DNA of 64,000 nucleotides from Elusimicrobia bacterium GWA2_66_18 (GTDB lineage: Bacteria > Elusimicrobiota > Elusimicrobia > UBA1565 > UBA9628). Made by a program: the position numbers and the translations under genes. The notes beneath the pieces are model-generated. The model saw nothing but the letters and a program-made list of their open reading frames with translations. It made no database searches and had not been told where the DNA came from. The stretch covers positions 1 to 64,000 of the forward strand of contig MGTX01000032.1 of assembly GCA_001799675.1 (NCBI GenBank), given 5' to 3'. Of this stretch, positions 1 to 7,996 are shown one piece after another. Numbering within the stretch: the first letter of the stretch is position 1; each line of letters starts with the position of its first letter.

Positions 1-99
1 GGTCTATTTCAGTGAGCGACGCCAGGCGGGTCAATTCTTGTTAGCAGGGGTGGGTCAAAATTCGTTAGCGGCGAAGTCCTGGCCGACTCCCGCTGAGAT

Positions 100-290
100 A
101 GGTCTGCCGGTCCTACCCGGGATAGGACCAACGACCCTCGAAACTCACGGCCTTCTCGGTTACCCTCATGATAGTCCTGAAGTAACCCCTCAAACCTGTG
201 TAGCCCAGGGGATTGGCCCTGGGGTATCCACGACTCGACCGTAATCGAGTGAGGCCACGGGAAACGAATAAAATCGTTTCCCTTTTTTTA
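100..290 (+). ncRNA. Candidate structured RNA, copy 1
   Basis: This copy and the one at 6525-6710 (minus strand) share an architecture. Perfect stems lie at 109-115/123-129, 204-210/217-223 and 233-238/245-250, followed by a terminator hairpin. The linker GGGGTATCCACGA and the loop ATTGG are identical in both copies, while the stem bases differ in a compensating way, for example ACTCGA/TCGAGT here and ATCCGA/TCGGAT there. Covariation with conserved loops indicates selected RNA structure. I do not recognise the family. It could be a riboswitch-like leader of the gene at 345 or a free small RNA, since the terminator ends 56 bases before that gene. Confidence 0.65.
259..289 (+). terminator. Rho-independent terminator of RNA copy 1
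   Basis: A 9-bp perfect stem (GGGAAACGA with TCGTTTCCC) and a 6-base A/T loop are followed directly by seven T residues. It closes the structured RNA and lies ahead of the start codon at 345, so it either ends a small RNA or works as a conditional attenuator. Confidence 0.85.
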
Positions 291-344
291 TTGGCCCGGA
301 GCGCGTCTCCTGGCGGTAAGAAGCGGGAACGTGGAGAGGTTACC

Positions 345-803
345 ATGAGCAAGACATGTGATGCGTCAGGATTGCAGGCCCCGCCCAGGGAGACTTCGGC
401 GGGCAGGCAGGTGCTGGATGACCGCGGTACGGCGGCGAGCCGCTTCAACCGCGGTCTGAAGAGGGTCGGGTCGCCTGTTCTCGTTGAGAAGGAGAGCGAC
501 CCGTGGCGGTATCTGTTGCGGCTGGTCGCGGCGGAATATCCTTACTGCACCATGTACGGCGTGAACATCGTGGGCGGGAACATCGTCTCCTGCGAAAACA
601 TCCAGAGGAGCCTCCTCTTCGGCCCGGAAGGGGGGAGGAGCGCCTCTGAGCCCGCGTTCGACGAGTATTGGGAGGCGCTCAAGGAGCTTTGCGGCAAGGT
701 CAAGGCCGGGACTCTCATTGAGCTTCATTTCAACCAGAGCCGGCCGGTGAGTGCTCGCAAGAGCGAGGGCGGACGCCGATTCAGGCGGTTACTTCAGCAA
801 TGA
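345..803 (+). CDS. Hypothetical protein downstream of structured RNA
   Basis: A 152-aa soluble protein with no signal peptide and no family I recognise. The start ATG at 345 is preceded by GGAGAGG at 7-8 bases, a good ribosome-binding site, so I prefer it to upstream in-frame codons that overlap the RNA terminator. The N-terminal 50 residues are polar and likely flexible. The middle (about residues 50-130) is more hydrophobic and contains a Tyr-rich patch (AAEYPYCTMYGV). It converges on the hydrolase gene at 809 with only 5 bases between stops. Its position behind RNA copy 1 at the edge of the peptide cluster suggests, but does not show, membership of the same system. Confidence 0.6.
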   Translation: MSKTCDASGLQAPPRETSAGRQVLDDRGTAASRFNRGLKRVGSPVLVEKESDPWRYLLRLVAAEYPYCTMYGVNIVGGNIVSCENIQRSLLFGPEGGRSASEPAFDEYWEALKELCGKVKAGTLIELHFNQSRPVSARKSEGGRRFRRLLQQ

Positions 804-808
804 GAAGG

Positions 809-1699
809 TCAAGCTTGCGATGTGCGAGCACTCCCATGGCGGGCAAGGAAGGCTTCAATGGATTCGAGGTATGCCGCGGGCTCCTCGATCATGGCCATGT
901 GGGCGCTCCTTTCAAAGACAATGAACTCTGAGTCCGGCACAAGTGAGTGGTAGTGGCGCGTGGACTCGGGAGTCGCCTCATCGTATCGCCCGCAGGTGAA
1001 CAGCGTAGGGACGCGGATTCGGCCCAGCTCGCGCGTCCGGTCATAATCCTTGAGGTTGCCCGTCGGATGGAATTCGCTCGGGCCCCACATATGGATGTAG
1101 ACCTGCATGTTGGCGTCGGCGAACGCATCGAGAACGTCTTGAGGGAGAGGGTTGATCCTACAGGCAAACCGCTTGACGTACTCCATGACCGCTTCCTGGT
1201 ATTCCTTGCTTTCCGTCGTCCCTTCGGCTTCGTGTCGGAGCAAGATGGCCTGCACGTTCCCCGGCAGTTCCAGGCGCAGCCGGTCGGCATCTTCCTTCCA
1301 CATCCGAGCGCTCAAGCACGGACTAGAAAGGATCAACGCCTCGACGCCGACGGGATTTGTCAGCATGTAATCGACAGCCAACATCGTTCCCCAGGAAGCG
1401 CCGAGCAGGATCACGCGATCAAGATGGAGCGCCTGGCGGACTTGCGCCAGCTCGCGGACGAAGCGGGCCGCGTTCCAAAGAGAGAGGTTGTCGGGGCGAT
1501 CGGATTTCCCGGAGCCGAGCTGGTCGTAGAAGATCACTTGCCGGTCGCGTGCCAGATCTCGGATCGGCAATAGGAGTGTATGGCTGAAGCCCGGCCCTCC
1601 GTGGAGGACTAGAATCGGCGTCTTTGAGCCGCTGCCGAATGTCCGGACGTAAACCCGGCCTCCTTCGACCGCGACGTAGGTCTCGTGAGCGGTGGTCAC
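809..1699 (-). CDS. Alpha/beta hydrolase, proline iminopeptidase-like
   Basis: A 296-aa alpha/beta-hydrolase of the proline iminopeptidase (S33) type. HGGPG (residues 33-37) forms the oxyanion hole, GASWG carries the nucleophile Ser, and CGRYDEATP and SAHMAMIEEP carry the likely acid and His. These are the hallmarks of enzymes that release N-terminal Pro or other small residues from peptides. There is no signal peptide, so it is cytoplasmic. The start is a GTG overlapping the TGA of the histidine kinase (GTGA), so it is the last gene of the operon that includes the peptide-binding protein, YcaO and kinase. That position suggests trimming of the modified or re-imported peptide, or self-immunity; this is inference. 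Confidence 0.85.
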   Translation of the reverse strand: MTTAHETYVAVEGGRVYVRTFGSGSKTPILVLHGGPGFSHTLLLPIRDLARDRQVIFYDQLGSGKSDRPDNLSLWNAARFVRELAQVRQALHLDRVILLGASWGTMLAVDYMLTNPVGVEALILSSPCLSARMWKEDADRLRLELPGNVQAILLRHEAEGTTESKEYQEAVMEYVKRFACRINPLPQDVLDAFADANMQVYIHMWGPSEFHPTGNLKDYDRTRELGRIRVPTLFTCGRYDEATPESTRHYHSLVPDSEFIVFERSAHMAMIEEPAAYLESIEAFLARHGSARTSQA

Positions 1700-3624
1700 T
1701 CTTCTTGGCTCCAGGGTGGTTCTTTGCCGACCACCCCGCGCAGATGCTTGTAAGCGGCGAACCTCGCCGCTTCATGCCCCGTCGCCAAGTGGATATCCTG
1801 GAAGCCCAGGTCGCGAACGCTGAGCGACTCCTGGGCGCCGTTCACGCCGTCCGCCAGATCGGCATCGATGTAGATGGGGGTTTCATGGCTGATCGCGGGA
1901 GCTTCTTTGAAGAACTCCGCCACCGTGGAGAAGGACTGGAACTTCTTGCCGGATCGCGTGGCCGCCATCGTCCATGTCATCCGCGTCAGGGGATCGTCGT
2001 CGATCAGAACGGCGTCGAGGCGCTCAGGAACTTCATCTTTCTTGATACGAATCGGCACGAAGCCGGCCAACGATTTCGGGATGAGCCTTGCCTTGAGCCT
2101 CAGAGAATCGGCCAACACGCCCTTCTCTTCGTAGCGGCTCGTCACGAGGATGGTGCGGGCGCCGATGCCGAGTTCCTCGGCGAGGCTGAGCCCCGTGTCG
2201 CGATAGCCCACCAGTTCGTAGTCCAGCAGATAGAGCGGGTCCTTGGCCGCTCGCGCGTCCGTCCGGGCCCAGGAGCGCAGTTCGGCGGGCGTCGAGAAGT
2301 GCAGGACCTCGACGCCGTGATCTTTGACGTGCACCGACTCGAAGCGCCCTTGCCAGACTTGGTGGATGCTCGCGTCGTCGTCGAGGACGACGATCGGGGC
2401 GCCGGGAGACAGGACGAGGCCCGAGACGAACCACTCCGGCGGACGGGCGCGCGGCAGGCGGATGGTCACGGCCGTGCCCTTTCCAAGCTCCGAGTCGATT
2501 ATGAGACTCCCGCCCCAGGACCCGACGCTCGTCTTGGCATGGTAGAGGCCGAGGCCGGAGCCTCCGGCCTTGCCGTGCGTCTCGCCCCTCTGCCCCAGTC
2601 GCGCGAGCACGTCTTGGGGGATTCCTTTGCCGTTGTCCTGGACCCGGATCTCGGTGCTGTCGCCGTTTGCGGCGAGTTGGACGGTGACCAGCCCCTTCTC
2701 CGGCAGGGACTCCACCGCGTTGTTGATCAGATTCGAGAGCACGCGTTTGAATTCGGACGGCGGGATCGCGGCGAAGAGGCCGTATGAGGACGGATCGAGT
2801 CGCGAATCGATCTCGATGCCGATTTGGGCCCGGAACTGCAGCCGCTTCTCGGTGATGAGGGAGTCGACGATGTTCGACAGGAGCTGGGCGGAGCCGGGCA
2901 CCGCCGCGGCCGGTTCATGGCCGCTTTCGCCCCGCGCCTCCTTGCGGTTCTGTTCAAGCAGGTTGTTGGCGATATCCCGGATGCGTCCGACGGCGCCGCG
3001 TATCATGACTCGTTTCTCTTCTGGAAGCTGCGAGAGGTCCTTTAGGACTGTGTCGAGAGCGGCCACCGGGGACCGGATATCATGAGCGACTTGAGCGGCT
3101 AGAGAGGCTTGGGAATCTTTGAGCTCGAATTTGAGGCGAAGTTCGTATTCGCGCGCGAGCTGCGCATTTTCACGGCGGACCACGGGGATGGAGATGAGGA
3201 TGAGCACCAGCCAGATCGCTATGGCGGTGGGAATCGAGGTCCATCTGGAGTAGTAGAAAAGAAGCTGCCCCGCCAGGCGGGTGGACTGCTCATCGAAGTA
3301 AATGGGAACGGCGGCCGTGCGATAGAGCAGGATATTCTGCGGTCCAAGGCCGATCGGCACTGAAAACGGCGCATCGCCGTTCTTGGGCACCCACACTGCT
3401 CCTCGGAAATCGCGAGATATCGGTCCGGACATTTGCGTTGAAACAGACCGGATATCGCCGGAGATGAGAGGCTCTCTCAGAGCTTCCGTCAGTTGCCCGG
3501 CCAAGCGATTCTTGAAATGGCCCGTGAACGCCACCGTCAGTCCGACGAGGGCAACGAGGGTGAGCAGCTGAAAGACCAAGAACTTGCGAAGGAGATTGTT
3601 GAGCGGCGGAGCTTTCATGTTCAT
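1696..3624 (-). CDS. Hybrid sensor histidine kinase with two receiver domains
   Basis: A 642-aa membrane kinase. TM1 lies at about residues 14-33 and TM2 at about 131-152, flanking a periplasmic sensor of about 100 residues. A HisKA domain follows (QVAHDIRSP, with the phosphorylated His), then an HATPase domain with an N box (NLINNAVE), DNGKGIP and GSGLGLY. Two receiver-like domains follow: IVVLDDD...LYLLDYE and DAVLIDDDPLTRMTW...IYIDADL. The start ATG overlaps the YcaO stop (ATGA). The kinase is closely related to the partial kinase at 62873. Placed directly behind a peptide-binding protein and YcaO, it probably senses the modified peptide. The NtrC-type regulator at 10550 is a plausible target, but this is inference. 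Confidence 0.9.
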   Translation of the reverse strand: MNMKAPPLNNLLRKFLVFQLLTLVALVGLTVAFTGHFKNRLAGQLTEALREPLISGDIRSVSTQMSGPISRDFRGAVWVPKNGDAPFSVPIGLGPQNILLYRTAAVPIYFDEQSTRLAGQLLFYYSRWTSIPTAIAIWLVLILISIPVVRRENAQLAREYELRLKFELKDSQASLAAQVAHDIRSPVAALDTVLKDLSQLPEEKRVMIRGAVGRIRDIANNLLEQNRKEARGESGHEPAAAVPGSAQLLSNIVDSLITEKRLQFRAQIGIEIDSRLDPSSYGLFAAIPPSEFKRVLSNLINNAVESLPEKGLVTVQLAANGDSTEIRVQDNGKGIPQDVLARLGQRGETHGKAGGSGLGLYHAKTSVGSWGGSLIIDSELGKGTAVTIRLPRARPPEWFVSGLVLSPGAPIVVLDDDASIHQVWQGRFESVHVKDHGVEVLHFSTPAELRSWARTDARAAKDPLYLLDYELVGYRDTGLSLAEELGIGARTILVTSRYEEKGVLADSLRLKARLIPKSLAGFVPIRIKKDEVPERLDAVLIDDDPLTRMTWTMAATRSGKKFQSFSTVAEFFKEAPAISHETPIYIDADLADGVNGAQESLSVRDLGFQDIHLATGHEAARFAAYKHLRGVVGKEPPWSQEE

Positions 3625-4607
3625 CCGTAGAAGTGAGGGACCGGCGCAAGAGTCCCGAGAGGTCTTCCGTTGAAGCGTTCAAGCCGGCGCAGCGACGGCT
3701 CATCCAGGGGAGCCGATCCGAATTGCGGACGCATGAACTGCTCGGATTGGGCCTGAACGACCACGAGGGGGAGGTCCGGCAGGATGGCGTCGAGGCTTTC
3801 TATTCTGCGGAACCGTACGTTTGAAATCGAGACATCTTCATGTTCCCATGATCCACGGTTGCCCGGCGGCGACGCCAGAAGCGTCTGTCGGACATAGTCC
3901 AGGCTCTCGGCGGTCTTGGCCATCCAGAAATGCCAGCGGGGATCGCTTCTCGCCGCGAGCGCCGCCAGGTCTTCCTCCTGATGGATTCCGCCGGCGAATA
4001 TGGCCGTGGCCGAACGAAGGCACTCAAGCAGCGCGTGCAGCGAGGCTGTTTCCGTCGAAGCGCCGCTTCCGAATCCTGCGACGAATCCGGGAACGGCGCT
4101 ATGAGAATCTTCGCTCCAGCAGAAAGCGACGCATGCTCGCGCGTCTCGCGTCGGACGCATCTCGCGGACATGCAACGATAGGGAGTGTTTTCTCAGCATC
4201 CCGCTCAAAGCGCTCAAGGTGTTCCGCGCGACAATCGATTCCAGGGGAACCGGGCGCAAATAAATCCCGCAAAAGTGATGGCAAAGCGCGCGGTCTATGC
4301 CGAGAAGTTCAAGGTAGGCATGATGGGACGCCTGCTCCATGTCAAGATGCGCGGCGGTCGCCCACGGTTCGACGAGATCCGATACGGCGGCGCGTTCCAT
4401 CGCCTCGGCGACTGCCTTCGTGAACGCGGCGGATTCATTCCGGTCCATACCCTGTCCAACATGCCTTATGCCGCGAAGAGGGATGGATACCCGGTAATCG
4501 AAGTAGCCCGGAAGCCATTCTTCCGGCCACGTCACGCGGACGACGTCAAGGTCGAGGCGGCCGGCGTTGGCGAGAGCCCAGGCCGTTAGGGGCGTTCCAG
4601 TCGCCAT
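3621..4607 (-). CDS. YcaO-domain protein
   Basis: A 328-aa YcaO enzyme. Members use ATP to activate peptide backbone amides for azoline, thioamide or amidine formation. The two expected nucleotide-site blocks are visible: a first block around residues 55-75 (DRNESAAFTKAVAEAMER) and a second around 180-205 (FGSGASTETASLHALLECLR). The C-terminus is APVPHFYG, not the PxPxP tail of classical cyclodehydratases. It has no fused leader-binding domain; the ThiF-like protein at 9029 could provide that. The start overlaps the end of the upstream gene by 22 bases and its stop overlaps the kinase start, so it is translationally coupled. A divergent paralogue lies at 60375. The exact chemistry is unknown. 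Confidence 0.88.
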   Translation of the reverse strand: MATGTPLTAWALANAGRLDLDVVRVTWPEEWLPGYFDYRVSIPLRGIRHVGQGMDRNESAAFTKAVAEAMERAAVSDLVEPWATAAHLDMEQASHHAYLELLGIDRALCHHFCGIYLRPVPLESIVARNTLSALSGMLRKHSLSLHVREMRPTRDARACVAFCWSEDSHSAVPGFVAGFGSGASTETASLHALLECLRSATAIFAGGIHQEEDLAALAARSDPRWHFWMAKTAESLDYVRQTLLASPPGNRGSWEHEDVSISNVRFRRIESLDAILPDLPLVVVQAQSEQFMRPQFGSAPLDEPSLRRLERFNGRPLGTLAPVPHFYG

Positions 4608-6160
4608 AGCGTGTCGCCTGCGTGCATTTTCGACAGATGCGGAGCCCAGGGCTTGCGGATGATGGTCGCATAGGGCGAGAACGCGATGGGTATCACATAG
4701 GCGTCGCTCAGGGTCTGGTAGTGGAGGTCTCGCAGCATCGGAATGCGTTTCGACTTGTCGGGCACTTCCATGTATCGACTCAGCCAGTCCGCGGCCTTCT
4801 TTCCGCGCAGGCTGAAGAAGTCCATGTGGGAATAGTAGGAAAGAAGCCCGATGTCCTCCAGGAAACTCATGTCGGTTCTCGTGAGAAAGACATCGGGCTC
4901 ATCAAGACCCTCTTTCTTGTAATCGACCAGTCCCGGAACCTTGCGGATGTACTGGATATGAGAGTTGGGAAAAGCCTTATGCACTTCGGGATCATCGCCG
5001 TTGAAACTCTTGATGATGTTCCAGATTGAAAGCGGCTCCGTGATGGCCTGATCTCCGCGCGAGTCTTCCCATTTTTGCGTTAATGTTTTTACTTGCTCGG
5101 TCGCAAGAGCGCCCTCTCCCGAAAAGGGGAATATCTGGTCCGCGGCTTCGAATCCCGCCCGTCCGGCATGTTGTTTTAAGAATAGTTTCTTCAGCGCCAT
5201 CCCAATGGCGATGCGCTGATTGAGATCGAGGCGCTTCATCCCTTTTTGAGTGAAGATCACCCCGTAAAAGCAGATCGGCAGGGTCGTGTGCAGGGTCACG
5301 TCGGGATGAGCGGCGGCGTATTCGATTTTGTCTTCCTGTGGATCGGTACCTACCTCAGGCACCACGTCCACGGTCCCCTCCGACATCAGTTGTAACGACG
5401 ACTTCTTGCTGTTGAGGGGGACAGGGTGGAGAATCAGTTCCTGCGGCATCTTGGGCGAATAGTGGAAGTGGTTCGGATTGGCCGAGAGCTCGATGTTCCC
5501 CTGGGGGCTATCCTTTTCCACGTAATAGGGGCCCGAGGTGTTCCGGTAGTCCCGGATGGCGAGCGTCTTGGGGTCGAGCGCGTCCCGAGGAATGACGGCA
5601 AAGTCGATCGCTGTGAGCATCGGGAAGAAGAACGGCATCGGCTTCTCAAAAAGGATGGTGAGGACTCGGCCGTTTTCCCGCACCTGCATCCCGGGGCAGG
5701 GGTCCGCCAATGTCTTGAGCGATTGGCCTGGGCACAGCATCGAGGCCAGATTCCCGTGAGTGTTCCCGCCGAGGATGAGGACGCGCTTGAACATGGCTTC
5801 CGCGTCGTAAGCATCGATGGCGCGGCCGTCGATGGTCTTGAGATTCTCGCGGATGGTAAAGCGAGCTTCGTTGCCGGTCCATTCAAAACGCTCGGCGATC
5901 GCCGAAACTAAACGACCATCAGCGGAATATTCCACAAGTGGCGAGTAGATATTGGCCAAGAAGACGTATTCGTAGGCCAGGTGGATCCTCATGGGATCAT
6001 AGGACGACGCGGAACCGGCAGGTGGGAATGCGATGGAGAGCTTCGTCTTGAGCTGAGGTTGTTTCATTTGTTGCTGGCTGATAACGATCCCGGCGATCGC
6101 GCCGAGGAGCGCGAGAACGACGGCAATCCTCCGACTCACGACGGTCGTCATATTTTGCAT
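4586..6160 (-). CDS. Oligopeptide-binding protein (SBP family 5), membrane-anchored
   Basis: A 524-aa extracellular solute-binding protein of family 5 (DppA/OppA type). A single hydrophobic N-terminal segment (about residues 9-28) looks like an uncleaved anchor or signal peptide without a lipobox Cys. Typical family blocks include IYSPLVEYSADGR, the N-lobe DAEAMFKRV and TSGPYYVEKD. No ABC permease or ATPase genes are nearby, so it is unlikely to be a conventional importer. Translational coupling to YcaO and the sensor kinase suggests a ligand-presenting co-receptor. The ribosome-binding site GGGGGA lies inside a strong hairpin just upstream (6163-6198). Confidence 0.88.
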   Translation of the reverse strand: MQNMTTVVSRRIAVVLALLGAIAGIVISQQQMKQPQLKTKLSIAFPPAGSASSYDPMRIHLAYEYVFLANIYSPLVEYSADGRLVSAIAERFEWTGNEARFTIRENLKTIDGRAIDAYDAEAMFKRVLILGGNTHGNLASMLCPGQSLKTLADPCPGMQVRENGRVLTILFEKPMPFFFPMLTAIDFAVIPRDALDPKTLAIRDYRNTSGPYYVEKDSPQGNIELSANPNHFHYSPKMPQELILHPVPLNSKKSSLQLMSEGTVDVVPEVGTDPQEDKIEYAAAHPDVTLHTTLPICFYGVIFTQKGMKRLDLNQRIAIGMALKKLFLKQHAGRAGFEAADQIFPFSGEGALATEQVKTLTQKWEDSRGDQAITEPLSIWNIIKSFNGDDPEVHKAFPNSHIQYIRKVPGLVDYKKEGLDEPDVFLTRTDMSFLEDIGLLSYYSHMDFFSLRGKKAADWLSRYMEVPDKSKRIPMLRDLHYQTLSDAYVIPIAFSPYATIIRKPWAPHLSKMHAGDTLWRLERP

Positions 6161-6162
6161 AA

Positions 6163-6198
6163 CGTCCCCCAGGCCCGCTGCCGGGCCTGGGGGACGTG
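6163..6198 (-). promoter_or_regulatory. Long hairpin covering the SBP ribosome-binding site
   Basis: A 16-bp perfect inverted repeat (arm ACGTCCCCCAGGCCCG) with a 4-base loop ends 2 bases from the ATG at 6160. On the minus strand the 3' arm contains GGGGGA at the right distance to serve as Shine-Dalgarno. There is no T-run after it, so it is not a standard terminator; control of translation or mRNA stability is more likely. Confidence 0.6.
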
Positions 6199-6259
6199 AG
6201 CAAGTCCCCTGTTCAGCGTAAGACCATACGGTTCAGTCTACCGCCAAGAAGGTCTAGAA

Positions 6260-6445
6260 TTAAGCGACGGACGAGTTCGGCGTCGTCTTATCCGGGCAGA
6301 TTGCGCCGATGAGCACCGGGGCCGTCCGAACCTTGACGGCCTTGTTGAGGCTGGCGCGGAAAGTCGTTCCGCCCTTCAGGTTCGCCCAGGCACTGGCAGC
6401 GAGAATCAAGGCCCCGGTCAGCAGGACGGCAATCTTATTCTTCAT
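6260..6445 (-). CDS. Small secreted peptide (61 aa)
   Basis: A 61-aa peptide with a clear signal sequence: MKNK, then a hydrophobic core, then ASAWA as a probable cleavage site near residue 21. The mature part of about 40 residues has one Cys, several Thr/Ser and the stretch NLKGGTTF. A strong GAGGAGAAA ribosome-binding site precedes the ATG at 6445. It lies between the terminator of RNA copy 2 and the peptide-binding protein. I do not recognise the family. It could be a secreted cofactor, a cargo or a second peptide signal. Confidence 0.7.
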   Translation of the reverse strand: MKNKIAVLLTGALILAASAWANLKGGTTFRASLNKAVKVRTAPVLIGAICPDKTTPNSSVA

Positions 6446-6524
6446 TTCGCGTTTCTCCTCGAATCCACGTCATTGTACCAGTTGCAGGTACGGACAATTT
6501 ACAGTTTACGGCCGGCGCATTCAA

Positions 6525-6569
6525 CGAAAAACCAGAGACTGCGGCGCAACAGCGCCGCGAGTCCCTGGT
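6525..6569 (-). terminator. Rho-independent terminator of RNA copy 2
   Basis: On the minus strand a long GC-rich stem (outer arms CCAGGGACT / AGTCTCTGG, inner GCGGCGC / GCGCCGC, loop TGTT) is followed by TTTTT. It occupies the same place relative to the conserved hairpins as the terminator of copy 1. Confidence 0.85.
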
Positions 6570-6710
6570 CTCATCCGATTTCGGTCGGATCGTGGATACC
6601 CCGGAGCCAATTCTCCGGGCTACAGAGCCGCCTTGTGGGCGATAAGAACAGTGTAAGAGAGCCTCCGATCTCGATCCAGGGGCGTATGGCCTATTTGCAG
6701 ATAGGCCCAT
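6525..6710 (-). ncRNA. Candidate structured RNA, copy 2
   Basis: Second copy of the element at 100-290, on the minus strand. Stems lie at 6701-6707/6688-6694, 6613-6619/6600-6606 and 6585-6590/6573-6578. The loops and the linker GGGGTATCCACGA are conserved while the stem bases covary with copy 1. It lies after the 44-aa ORF and ahead of the 61-aa peptide gene and peptide-binding protein, so it may gate expression of the sensor half of the cluster or be released as a small RNA. Confidence 0.65.
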
Positions 6711-6739
6711 TGTCCTGGAGAAACTTAGCATGGTCATCT

Positions 6740-6874
6740 CTAGAGTTGCCCGAGCAGCCGGAGGGGGGTCGTAATCAGCAAGGAAGTCGCGTCATTCTCC
6801 ATCCTGACCTGATGCGCGCCATCCCGTTGCATAACGGCGCAGAACTTCTGAAGACAGTCCATGATGATTTTCAT
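6740..6874 (-). CDS. Small ORF (44 aa) behind the internal sigma-54-like promoter
   Basis: A 44-aa ORF starting MKIIMDCLQKFC, with a strong AAAGGAG ribosome-binding site 6 bases before the ATG. It is the first gene after the -24/-12-like promoter at 6925-6943. It has two Cys, is amphipathic and shows no obvious signal peptide. I do not recognise it. The well-placed promoter and ribosome-binding site argue that it is translated; a precursor peptide, leader peptide or small regulator are all possible. Confidence 0.6.
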   Translation of the reverse strand: MKIIMDCLQKFCAVMQRDGAHQVRMENDATSLLITTPLRLLGQL

Positions 6875-6924
6875 GACGACTCCTTTCCGTGATTTTATAT
6901 TTGACGGCAGCGTCGCCCATTGTG

Positions 6925-6943
6925 GAGCAATTTATATGCCGGA
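6925..6943 (-). promoter_or_regulatory. Sigma-54-like promoter P2
   Basis: The minus strand reads CCGGCATATAAATTGCTCC. GG and GC are spaced as in the canonical TGGCAC-N5-TTGC sigma-54 promoter, and the -12 box TTGCT is exact. The promoter at 10441-10460 shares almost the whole motif. A dyad ACA.AAATTT.TGT just upstream (6945-6960) may be an activator site. Confidence 0.65.
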
Positions 6944-6967
6944 CAGAAATTTGTGTATACCGCGCGC

Positions 6968-7996
6968 CTATTTCATCAACGCGCGCCGAAGTTCGAATTC
7001 GGGGGCGCCCGTTGCCCGTATTTGCCCGACGGTCCGTGCCAGATATTCCCTGCATGATGTCGGAAGCTTCAATCCGGGGGCCGTTAACCACAGGGCCAGC
7101 GTTTCCAATCGGAGGCGTTGCGGGTCGTCCATCTCCATTTCCGGGGCGATGAGTCTTTCAGGAGTCTCGCTCCATGACTCCCAATCTTCCGCACCGGATT
7201 CTGCCGAGAGCCCGCAAGCGACCATGGCGGCAGGAGCAATCGGGGCCTTGAACGCAGCTTCAACGTCAGATAACAGGTCATGTGGAAGACTTCCGGTCCG
7301 ATTCGGCTGACGAAGGATTTTCGCCATATATTCCCGCAGCCAGCGGAATATTTCAGGCGGGGTCGCGGCGCGGGTAATAAGTTCCCGTCGTAGTGTTTCA
7401 ACCTCGAGGTTCGAGAATACCCAGGTCTGAGAAGCATAATGATCGAAAACGGCGGCGTGGAAACCCATGGACTCCGCCATTTCGCGGAATAAGGGCTCGA
7501 ATGGGTCATGCGCACGCGCATAACGGTAGAACCGATTCTCCGGTCGGAAGAGATGCACAAAGACGATGCCGTCAGGCTTGAGCTTGCTTCGCAATTGAGC
7601 GATGAATTCGGGGGCGAGGACCCTGGGAAGCAGCACCCCTTCCGCGCCGTAAAGATCGACCCATATCGTATCGAAGAGCTCTTGGGTTTGCGCGATAAAC
7701 CTAAATGCGTCGTCTTTTACGGCCGTGAGATCCCAGTCGCACGATGGATGCTGGGACGTGTCGAGGTCAACTCCCGTCTGGCGATGGGTCTTGTCGGTCA
7801 ACGCAAGTCGGCGCGGGCCCGAGGCCCCCGCAAGACCCAGGGTCAGGGTGTGGCCTCCAGGCTTCAGAATCCCCGATAGAGCCCAGTCGTCCCAGTAGTA
7901 ATAGGTGAGAGCTTCACCGGGGGGATAGTAACTCACCAGCATGTCCGCAGCCTTTGGCTGTTCCGAAGTTGACTCGACGATTAATACGCCATCCAT
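6968..7996 (-). CDS. Spermidine synthase-like SAM-fold protein
   Basis: A 342-aa protein. Residues 1-150 resemble the spermidine-synthase/class I SAM-dependent fold, with a YYPPGEALTYYYWDD segment, a Gly-containing strand-loop (TLTLGLAGASG), and FDTIWVDLYGAEG followed by LKPDGIVFVHLF. The C-terminal half (about 200-342) is helical and unassigned. The start ATG at 7996 has a strong GGAGGAG site. The gene overlaps the MFS gene by 83 bases. It may transfer a methyl or aminopropyl group to the peptide, as MccD does in microcin C. The SAM-binding Gly loop is not canonical, so substrate and activity are uncertain. Confidence 0.7.
   Translation of the reverse strand: MDGVLIVESTSEQPKAADMLVSYYPPGEALTYYYWDDWALSGILKPGGHTLTLGLAGASGPRRLALTDKTHRQTGVDLDTSQHPSCDWDLTAVKDDAFRFIAQTQELFDTIWVDLYGAEGVLLPRVLAPEFIAQLRSKLKPDGIVFVHLFRPENRFYRYARAHDPFEPLFREMAESMGFHAAVFDHYASQTWVFSNLEVETLRRELITRAATPPEIFRWLREYMAKILRQPNRTGSLPHDLLSDVEAAFKAPIAPAAMVACGLSAESGAEDWESWSETPERLIAPEMEMDDPQRLRLETLALWLTAPGLKLPTSCREYLARTVGQIRATGAPEFELRRALMK

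Noticed and set aside
113..448. Minus-strand ORF over RNA copy 1
   Set aside because: Its similarity to a frame over the second copy reflects the shared RNA sequence; stem changes do not preserve amino acids.
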